Notes under the pieces: model-generated
Database searches by the model: none
What the model was told of the DNA's origin: nothing
What the model saw: only the letters and a program-made list of their open reading frames with translations
Translations under genes and position numbers: made by a program
Part shown: in pieces, positions 20,760-26,785 of the stretch
How the letters are laid out: every line of letters starts with the position of its first letter
How positions within the stretch are numbered: position 1 is the first letter of the stretch
DNA from: Mycobacterium asiaticum
GTDB lineage: Bacteria > Actinomycetota > Actinomycetes > Mycobacteriales > Mycobacteriaceae
Length of the DNA stretch: 33,092 nucleotides
Assembly: GCF_001668675.1 (NCBI RefSeq)
Contig: NZ_LZKQ01000211.1
Coordinates: forward strand, 1-33,092
Reading direction: 5' to 3'

Positions 20760-21866
20760 ATGACTGTTACAACGTATTCCCGATCAGCCGACCAAGCCGG
20801 CCGCCGCGACAACGGCGCACCCAGGATCGCCGGCACCGCGGTGGCCTTCCCGCCGCACCGGCACAATCAAGACGAGGTCGCACGCGTGCTGACTCGGGTG
20901 ACGGGTCCGGATTTCATGCGCTTCGCGAGCACCGCTGGTGTCGACGAGCGCAATCTGGCCCTCCCGCTCGCGCGCTACCCCGAGCTGAACAGCTTCACCG
21001 AAGCCAATAACGCCTACATCGAGGTGGCGACGGAACTCGGTGAGCGAGCAGTACTTTCGGCGCTGGACGCGGCCGGCATCGAACCACGCGAAGTGGACGC
21101 AATCGTGGTCGTCTCCAGCACCGGGATGGCGGTACCGACTATCGACGCGCGACTGATCTCGCGGGTCGGACTGCGGCCCGACGTCAAGCGCATTCCACTG
21201 CTCGGGCTGGGCTGCGTGGCGGGTGCTGCGGGGATGGCTCGGGTGCACGACTACCTACGCGGTTTCCCCGGCGACGTGGTGGTGCTGTTGTCGGTGGAGC
21301 TGTGCTCGCTGACCTTGCAGCGTGACGATGTCTCCATCCCCGCGCTGATCGGCGTGTGTCTGTTCGGCGACGGCGCCGCTGCGGTAGTCGCGACCGGTGC
21401 CGATCGCGTTCCGCAGGGACACACCGCGTTCCGTCAGCCTCAGGTCATCGCCACCCGCAGCCGGGTCATTCCGGACACCATCAGCGTGATGGGCTGGGAC
21501 ATCAGCTCCAACGGATTCGGGCTGGTGATGGGCCGGGAGGTCCCGCAGATGGCCGACGACTACCTGCGCGGCGAGGTCGACGACTTCCTTGCCGAGAACG
21601 GGTTGTCGATCGCCGACATCTCGGCATGGATCTGCCATCCCGGCGGGCCGAAGGTCCTCGACTCCATCGAGAACGCGCTCGGTCTGCCACCCGAAGCCGT
21701 GGCACACAGCCGAAACTCCATGCGGGAGAACGGCAACATTTCTTCGGCATCGGTGCTTGACGTGCTGCGCCGGACGATTGCCGACCCGCCGTCGGACGGT
21801 TCGTTCGGAGTCATGATGGCAATGGGCCCCGGCTTCTGCTTCGAACTGCTGCTGCTGCGCTGGTGA
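20760..21866 (+). CDS. Type III polyketide synthase (chalcone synthase-like, Pks10/11/18 group)
   Basis: A 368-aa type III PKS with the complete Cys-His-Asn triad: C152 in LLGLGCVAGAAG, H293 in ICHPGGPKV and N326 in ENGNISSAS. The C-terminal GPGFCFELLLLRW is typical. These enzymes load an acyl-CoA starter, extend it with malonyl-CoA and cyclise it; mycobacterial members accept long-chain acyl-CoA and make alkylpyrones or alkylresorcinols. The ATG at 20760 is used; no Shine-Dalgarno sequence precedes it, so translation may be leaderless, and the first 20 residues may not be conserved. The next gene is a methyltransferase-like enzyme of the kind usually paired with such PKSs, which supports a pathway rather than a lone enzyme. 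Confidence 0.93.
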   Translation: MTVTTYSRSADQAGRRDNGAPRIAGTAVAFPPHRHNQDEVARVLTRVTGPDFMRFASTAGVDERNLALPLARYPELNSFTEANNAYIEVATELGERAVLSALDAAGIEPREVDAIVVVSSTGMAVPTIDARLISRVGLRPDVKRIPLLGLGCVAGAAGMARVHDYLRGFPGDVVVLLSVELCSLTLQRDDVSIPALIGVCLFGDGAAAVVATGADRVPQGHTAFRQPQVIATRSRVIPDTISVMGWDISSNGFGLVMGREVPQMADDYLRGEVDDFLAENGLSIADISAWICHPGGPKVLDSIENALGLPPEAVAHSRNSMRENGNISSASVLDVLRRTIADPPSDGSFGVMMAMGPGFCFELLLLRW

Positions 21867-21877
21867 GGGGACAGGAC

Positions 21878-22381
21878 ATGTTCTACTACCTGTTCATCCT
21901 GGCCATCGCCGCCGAACGAGTCGTTGAGCTCGTGGTCGCCAGGCGCAACGCGGCATGGTCGATTGCGCAGGGCGGCCGGGAGTTCGGCCGCGGTCACTAT
22001 CCGGTGATGGTCAGCATGCACGGCCTGCTCCTCGTCTCGTGCGTCGGTGAGGTCTGGGCACTGCACCGCCCGTTCATTACCTGGCTGGGCTGGCCCATGG
22101 TCGCGATCGTCGCGCTGAGCACGGTCGTTCGGTGGCGCTGTGTCGCGACCCTGGGTAAGCGCTGGAATCCGCGACTGATCGTGATTCCAGGTGCGCCGCT
22201 GGTCACCGCCGGGATCTACAAATGGATTCGGCACCCCAACTACACCGCCGTCGCGGCGGAGGTGGCGGCCCTGCCGCTGGTGCATTCGGCCTGGGTCACG
22301 GCGTTGGTGTTCAGCGCCGCCAACGCCGCGGTGCTCAACGTCCGCATCCGCGCCGAGAACGTGGCGCTGGGCTACGTCTAG
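21878..22381 (+). CDS. Isoprenylcysteine carboxyl methyltransferase-like membrane protein
   Basis: A 167-aa membrane protein with four to five hydrophobic segments. The motif LVTAGIYKWIRHPNYTAVAAEVAALPL includes the conserved RHPNY of ICMT-like enzymes, and the C-terminus has the IRAENVALG motif. This family is often encoded beside type III PKSs, as with the bpsA-bpsB pair of Bacillus subtilis, where the partner O-methylates alkylpyrones using SAM. The ATG at 21878 has GAGGGG seven bases upstream; an in-frame GTG at 21863 overlapping the PKS stop codon is the alternative. Either way it is tightly coupled to the PKS. Confidence 0.87.
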   Translation: MFYYLFILAIAAERVVELVVARRNAAWSIAQGGREFGRGHYPVMVSMHGLLLVSCVGEVWALHRPFITWLGWPMVAIVALSTVVRWRCVATLGKRWNPRLIVIPGAPLVTAGIYKWIRHPNYTAVAAEVAALPLVHSAWVTALVFSAANAAVLNVRIRAENVALGYV

Positions 22382-22419
22382 GCCTTCCGATACCCGCAGT
22401 AGCGGAATACAGTGGGTGG

Positions 22420-24636
22420 GTGAGCAGCCCCCGAGACGGCAGGTACCTGCACACCTGCCCACTGTGTGAAGCCATGTGCGGCTTGGAGATTCGAGTACAA
22501 GACGGCAAAGTAGCCGGCATCCGCGGCAACCGGGACGACGTATGGAGCCGCGGTCACATCTGCCCTAAGGGCGCCTCCTTGGCCGGCCTGCACGACGACC
22601 CCGACCGAATCCGGCAGCCGCTGATCAAGGTCGACGGACAATTTCAGGAAGTGACTTGGGACGCGGCGTTCCGTCGCTGCACCGAGCTGCTCACACCGGT
22701 GATCAACAAATACGGCATCGGTGCGGTTACCGCCTACACGGGCAACCCGCTGGCTCACTCGTTCTCGTTGGCCCGGTACACGGGTGTGCTGCTGGGCATG
22801 TCCGGGATGCCGGTCACCTACTCGCCGGGCACCGTCGATCAGTGGCCGAAGAATCTGTCGTCACATCTGATGTATGGCGGCTGGTGGAACTTCCCGGTAC
22901 CCGACATCGAACGAACCGACCTGCTCGTGATCATGGGCGCCAACCCCGCGGCATCACAGGGCTCACTGCTGGCCGCGCCGAATGTCATGGGGCTGATCGA
23001 TGCGATTGTCAAGCGCGGCAAGGTGATTGTGGTCGACCCGGTGCGCACCGTCACCGCCGCCCACGCCAGCGAGTGGCTACCCATCGTGCCCGGCACCGAC
23101 GCGGCGCTGCTGCTGGCGGTCGCGCACACACTCTTCGCCGAGGGGCTGGTGCAGGCAGCGCCATACGTCGAGGGCCTGGACGCGATGCGCACGGTCGCCG
23201 CCGAGTGGCCGCCGAGCCGGGTGAGTGCGGTCACCGGTATCGACGAGGAGCGCATCAAAGAGTTGGCCTGGGAACTGGCCGGCACCGAAAAATCGGTGGT
23301 ATACGGCCGGATCGGGCTCTGCAACCAGGAATTCGGCAGCCTGGCCAGCTGGCTGGTCGACGTCATCAACATTCTCACCGGGCATTTCGACGTGCCGGGC
23401 GGCGCCATGTTCCCGCGGCCTGCGGCCTGGTCCATCACCACCCAGCCGTTGCCAGGACTGGAAGGCGGCGCACCGGAATTCGGCCGCTGGCAAACGCGGG
23501 TGCGCGGGGCGAAGGAAGTCCTGGGCCAGGTTCCGGTGTCGTGCCTGGTCGAGGAGATAGCCACACCGGGGGAGGGGCAACTCAAGGCGCTGATCACCGT
23601 CGCGGGCAACCCGGTGCTGTCCTCGCCGGCCGGCGACAAGCTGGACGAAGCCCTGCCGATGCTGGAAGCCATGATCTCCGTTGACAATTGGGTGAACGAG
23701 ACCACCCGGCACGCCGATGTGATCCTGCCCGGTCTGTCGCCGCTCGAGCAGCCGCACCACGACGACCTGGTGCTGCAGTTCGCCATTCGCAGCTTTGCCA
23801 ATTACTCCGCGCCGGTGTTCGACCCCGGGGACCGCCCGCATGAGTGGGAGATCCTGATCCGGCTGACGGGCCTGTGCACCGGCACCCCCGCCGAGGAGGT
23901 CGACGTCGCCGCCATCGACGACGGCTTCTTCGACTATCTGGCATTCACCCGGGGCTTCGACGGTGCCAGCATCCGCCGGCGCTACGACCAGGGCGGACCC
24001 AAAGACCAGGGCGGACCCGAACGAATGCTGGACCTCACCCTGCGTACCGGCCCCTTCGGTGATCGCTACGGCGAGAACCCGGGCGGGCTGACGCTGGAAC
24101 TCCTCAAGGCCAATCCGAACGGAATCGATTTCGGGCCGATGGTCCCGCAGCTGCCCGAGATCCTCGGCACCCCCGACAAGAAGATTCGGCTCGCGCCGCA
24201 GTACCTGCTTGACGACCTGCCCCGGCTCGCCGCCCGGTTGGACCGGCCGGCCGACCCGCTTCTGCTGGTCAACCGTCGGCACCTGCGCTCCAACAACTCC
24301 TGGCTGCACAACGTGCCGTCGCTGATGAAGGGCAAGGACCGCTGCACCCTGCTGATGCATCCGCAGGACGCTGCCCGCTGCCGCATCTCCGACGAGGACA
24401 TCGTCACGGTCAAGTCCGAGTCCGGCGAGATCAAGGTGCCGGTCGAGATCACCGATGCGATCAGGCCGGGTGTGGTGTCGATGCCGCACGGCTGGGGACA
24501 CGACAAGCCGGGGACCCGGCTGTCGGTGGCCAGCGGCTCACCCGGGGTCAACACCAATGTGCTGTCGCCGCCGACGTTCGTCGACGAGCCGTCCGGTAAC
24601 GGGGTCCTGAACGGGATCCCGGTGACGGTCAGCTGA
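22420..24636 (+). CDS. Molybdopterin oxidoreductase (DMSO reductase family) with N-terminal 4Fe-4S site
   Basis: A 738-aa protein. The N-terminal cluster motif CPLCEAMC...CPKG (C13, C16, C20, C48) binds a 4Fe-4S centre. The large bis-molybdopterin domain has typical segments such as DLLVIMGANPAASQ, VIVVDPVRT and VDNWVNETTRHADVILPG. The C-terminal dinucleotide-binding domain begins near residue 600 and includes MPHGWGHDKPG. No twin-arginine signal is visible, so it acts in the cytoplasm. The substrate and the metal-ligand residue cannot be assigned from sequence. The start is the GTG at 22420, 38 bp after the methyltransferase stop and in the same direction, suggesting a three-gene operon with the PKS. 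Longer in-frame starts overlap the methyltransferase gene and lack family sequence. Confidence 0.9.
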   Translation: MSSPRDGRYLHTCPLCEAMCGLEIRVQDGKVAGIRGNRDDVWSRGHICPKGASLAGLHDDPDRIRQPLIKVDGQFQEVTWDAAFRRCTELLTPVINKYGIGAVTAYTGNPLAHSFSLARYTGVLLGMSGMPVTYSPGTVDQWPKNLSSHLMYGGWWNFPVPDIERTDLLVIMGANPAASQGSLLAAPNVMGLIDAIVKRGKVIVVDPVRTVTAAHASEWLPIVPGTDAALLLAVAHTLFAEGLVQAAPYVEGLDAMRTVAAEWPPSRVSAVTGIDEERIKELAWELAGTEKSVVYGRIGLCNQEFGSLASWLVDVINILTGHFDVPGGAMFPRPAAWSITTQPLPGLEGGAPEFGRWQTRVRGAKEVLGQVPVSCLVEEIATPGEGQLKALITVAGNPVLSSPAGDKLDEALPMLEAMISVDNWVNETTRHADVILPGLSPLEQPHHDDLVLQFAIRSFANYSAPVFDPGDRPHEWEILIRLTGLCTGTPAEEVDVAAIDDGFFDYLAFTRGFDGASIRRRYDQGGPKDQGGPERMLDLTLRTGPFGDRYGENPGGLTLELLKANPNGIDFGPMVPQLPEILGTPDKKIRLAPQYLLDDLPRLAARLDRPADPLLLVNRRHLRSNNSWLHNVPSLMKGKDRCTLLMHPQDAARCRISDEDIVTVKSESGEIKVPVEITDAIRPGVVSMPHGWGHDKPGTRLSVASGSPGVNTNVLSPPTFVDEPSGNGVLNGIPVTVS
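23986..24021 (+). repeat. 18-bp tandem duplication inside the molybdopterin oxidoreductase gene
   Basis: GACCAGGGCGGACCC plus AAA is followed directly by the same 15 bases plus GAA, differing in one base of 18. It encodes DQGGPK-DQGGPE and keeps the frame. It looks like a recent slippage duplication in a surface loop near residue 525. Confidence 0.85.
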
Positions 24637-24643
24637 GCACCGG

Positions 24644-24660
24644 CCGTCAGGCCCTGACGG
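24644..24660. terminator. Bidirectional hairpin between convergent genes
   Basis: CCGTCAG-GCC-CTGACGG is a perfect 7-bp inverted repeat with a 3-base loop. It starts eight bases after the molybdopterin oxidoreductase stop and covers the stop codon of the convergent 54-aa gene. There is no T-tract on either side. Its position between convergent genes suits a shared terminator. Confidence 0.55.
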
Positions 24661-24811
24661 ACCCGACCTGATCGGCAGCGGCACGCATCTGGTCGGACAA
24701 CCGGAGCAGATCATGCTCGCCCACCCCGTTGGGCAGGGTGTAGGCCACCTGGCGCAACTCGACGGCGTAATTGCGCAACTGCTGGCGGAGTCGCGCCTCA
24801 ACCTTCGGCAT
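24647..24811 (-). CDS. 54-aa hypothetical protein
   Basis: This short ORF has a near-ideal ribosome binding site: TAAGGAGGT on the minus strand (24816-24824), four bases before ATG 24811. The protein starts MPKVEARLRQQLRNYAVELR and continues through VAYTLPNGVGEHDLLRLSDQ to a short Ala/Val tail. It is helical, charged and Gln/Arg/Leu-rich, with two likely amphipathic helices joined by a Pro-Asn-Gly turn. It has no membrane segment and no cysteine. I do not recognise the family. GC-rich third positions and the strong start support real coding. It is convergent with the molybdopterin oxidoreductase gene (ten bases apart) and its stop lies in a perfect hairpin. Confidence 0.75.
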   Translation of the reverse strand: MPKVEARLRQQLRNYAVELRQVAYTLPNGVGEHDLLRLSDQMRAAADQVGSVRA

Positions 24812-24881
24812 GACTACCTCCTTACGACGGGGGACTGGCCAAGGTGCCCCCTGATCGACGGCCGATCCAAACGTATGCCGA

Positions 24882-24903
24882 CCGGGTCCCGGGCGCGACC
24901 CGG
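24882..24903. terminator. Perfect 7-bp hairpin
   Basis: CCGGGTC pairs with GACCCGG across an 8-base loop. It lies about 90 bp past the stop of the minus-strand acidic-protein gene (24993) and just before the T-tract hairpin on the plus strand. It could stop minus-strand transcripts before the 54-aa gene. Confidence 0.45.
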
Positions 24904-24905
24904 CC

Positions 24906-24927
24906 AGGCCCTTTGCAGGCCTTTTTT
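24906..24927 (+). terminator. Intrinsic terminator with T-tract, plus strand
   Basis: AGGCC pairs with GGCCT across a 7-base loop and is followed by a run of T to 24927. Such a T-tract is rare in this GC-rich DNA. No plus-strand gene ends within 270 bp upstream: the nearest is the molybdopterin oxidoreductase at 24636. It would therefore stop read-through running antisense to the 54-aa gene, or end an unannotated RNA. Confidence 0.55.
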
Positions 24928-24992
24928 ACGAAAGTTTGACGGCCCATTTACAGTCCGCTTCCACCGAGCAGGACAGGTCGGCGATCCGGCCC

Positions 24993-25202
24993 TCAGTCGC
25001 GCTGATCGGGCTCTTCCAGCTCGGGATCTATCGGCACCGGCTGCTGCTGTTCCTGCCAGTCCGCCGCGTCCGCCTCCAGCGGCACATCGCCGGAGTCATC
25101 AACCTCGAACTCCTCCTCTGCCAGCGAATCGGCGGTGGGCCGCTGCTGCTCAGCCGCGTCGGGGATGGGCACATCGTCGGGGAATTGTGCGCGGTCGTAC
25201 AT
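24993..25202 (-). CDS. Small acidic hypothetical protein with repeated DVP...EQQ motif
   Basis: A 69-aa very acidic protein from the ATG at 25202 ([20 protein letters not shown]). It contains two imperfect copies of a D-V-P-x-x-D-A-A-(x)-E-Q-Q-x-P motif, around residues 9-21 and 40-57, and ends in an acidic tail. No membrane segment or cysteine is present, and it is probably disordered. Similar short acidic proteins with this motif are, as I recall, widespread in mycobacteria and lack a function. In-frame starts at 25262 (ATG) and 25283 (GTG) are possible. Codon third-position GC is lower there, and 25202 leaves room for the pknF promoter. The gene is divergent from pknF. Confidence 0.65.
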   Translation of the reverse strand: MYDRAQFPDDVPIPDAAEQQRPTADSLAEEEFEVDDSGDVPLEADAADWQEQQQPVPIDPELEEPDQRD

Positions 25203-25290
25203 GGACGCCGGATTACCCGGTGCCCCAGGGACAAAACTCCGGCGTGGCGGCGGCGCGGACATCCTCGGTTTCCCGGCTGGCACTGCGGGC

Positions 25291-25296
25291 TACTAT
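25291..25296 (+). promoter_or_regulatory. -10 element of a probable leaderless pknF promoter
   Basis: TACTAT fits the mycobacterial TANNNT -10 consensus and lies six bases before the pknF ATG, placing transcription start at or next to the start codon. No Shine-Dalgarno sequence is present before the ATG, which agrees with a leaderless mRNA. No convincing -35 element is seen, as is common in mycobacteria. Confidence 0.6.
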
Positions 25297-25302
25297 GCCG
25301 CC

Positions 25303-26706
25303 ATGGCGCTCGACGAAGGTTCGACGTTTGCCGGATACACCATCATCAGGCGGCTGGGATCCGGCGGAATGGGCGAGGTTTACCTGGCCCGGCACCCACG
25401 ACTGCCCCGGCAGGACGCGCTCAAGGTGCTGCGGACCGACGTCTCCGCCGACCGCGAATACCGGGAGCGGTTCCACCGCGAAGCCGACACGGCGGCCGCT
25501 CTGTGGCATCAGCACATCGTCGCCGTGCACGACCGGGGTGAGACGGACGGCCAGCTGTGGATCGACATGGACTACGTCGACGGAACCGACGCCGGCCAGT
25601 TGCTGGAAGACCGGTACACGGGCGGCATGCCGGGCCCGGCGGTCGTCGAGATCATCACCGCGGTGGCCGAGGCGCTCGACTACGCCCACGAGCACAAGCT
25701 GCTGCACCGCGACGTCAAGCCGGCGAACATCCTGATCGCCCGGCCCGACTCGCCGGACCGACGAATCATGTTGGCGGATTTCGGGATTGCCGGCCTGGTC
25801 GGTGAGTCCACCGGATTGACCGCCACGAACATGACCGTCGGCACCGTGGCCTACGCCGCCCCCGAACAGCTGATGGGCAACGACCTGGACGGGCGCGCCG
25901 ACCAGTACGCGCTGGCGGCGTCGGCGTTCCAGCTGTTGACCGGCGCGCCACCGTTTCAGCATTCGAACCCCGCCGTGGTGATCAGTCAGCACCTCAGCGC
26001 GTCGCCCCCGGCCATCGGCGACCGCCGGCCCGCGCTGGCCAACCTCGACCCGGTGTTCGCCAAGGCGTTGGCCAAGGATCCCAAGGATCGGTATTTGCGG
26101 TGCGTCGATTTCGCGCGGGCCCTCGGTCATCACCTCGGCGACGTCGGCGACGCGGAGGCCACCAGCGCCTCAATGCCCATCACCGCACGACCCAAGGGCT
26201 CGCTGCGTCCCGCCGCCGTTCTGATTCCCGCCGTGCTGGCGATTCTGCTGGTCATCGCCGTTGCGCTGGCGATTCGTGAGTACGAGCGGGCCGACGAGGA
26301 AGAGCACGCCGCGCCCGGGGCGCGGACCTCGTCCGCGGCCACGTCCGCCCCCGCGTCCGCACCCGCGCAGCAAACCACGCCGACCGCGACGGGGCCCGCC
26401 ACCACCGGCCCGGCGGTTCCCGTACCCGTCGTCGCGATCGGCGCGGTGTGCGCGCCCCTGGGCAGCACCGGCATGACCAAGACCGGCGCCACCGCGTACT
26501 GCTCGAAGCTGCAGGACTCCGACACGACGATCTGGTCGTTGACCGAGAACACCGTGGCCAGCGCGACTGTCAGCTCGGCGCCCGAACCGAGCGAGTCGCC
26601 GGTGCCGATCGAGCAGGAGGGGCCGATCCGCATCTGCATGCAACAGACCGGCCAAACCCGGCGTCAATGCCGCGAGGAGATTCTGCGCAGCAACGGACTG
26701 CCGTGA
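25303..26706 (+). CDS. pknF: Transmembrane Ser/Thr protein kinase PknF
   Basis: A 467-aa kinase close to M. tuberculosis PknF (476 aa). The kinase domain (about 10-275) has the glycine loop [12 protein letters not shown] lysine K41, catalytic HRDVKPAN with D137, DFG at D159, and activation-loop threonines T173, T175 and T178. One membrane segment lies near residues 303-322 ([18 protein letters not shown]). The extracellular part is a Thr/Pro/Ala-rich stalk and a small conserved domain with four cysteines (VCAPLG, YCSKL, CMQQTG, QCREE), likely two disulfides. The ATG at 25303 matches the known N-terminus; the open frame continues upstream to 25135 but is not kinase sequence. It lies just upstream of its known substrate, the FHA/ABC transporter, and probably shares a transcript with it. 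Confidence 0.96.
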   Translation: MALDEGSTFAGYTIIRRLGSGGMGEVYLARHPRLPRQDALKVLRTDVSADREYRERFHREADTAAALWHQHIVAVHDRGETDGQLWIDMDYVDGTDAGQLLEDRYTGGMPGPAVVEIITAVAEALDYAHEHKLLHRDVKPANILIARPDSPDRRIMLADFGIAGLVGESTGLTATNMTVGTVAYAAPEQLMGNDLDGRADQYALAASAFQLLTGAPPFQHSNPAVVISQHLSASPPAIGDRRPALANLDPVFAKALAKDPKDRYLRCVDFARALGHHLGDVGDAEATSASMPITARPKGSLRPAAVLIPAVLAILLVIAVALAIREYERADEEEHAAPGARTSSAATSAPASAPAQQTTPTATGPATTGPAVPVPVVAIGAVCAPLGSTGMTKTGATAYCSKLQDSDTTIWSLTENTVASATVSSAPEPSESPVPIEQEGPIRICMQQTGQTRRQCREEILRSNGLP

Positions 26707-26785
26707 CGCGGCAAAGTTCCGCCGGTAACCCATATTTCACGTTCTGCTTCTGCAGTTGGCATTCCTGCCGATAGAGTTGCCTGCG

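Noticed and set aside
26756..26777. TTGGCA and TAGAGT as a full promoter for the FHA/ABC transporter gene
   Set aside because: The spacing is only 10 bases, too short for a SigA promoter; TAGAGT alone may still be a -10 element, but the evidence is weak.
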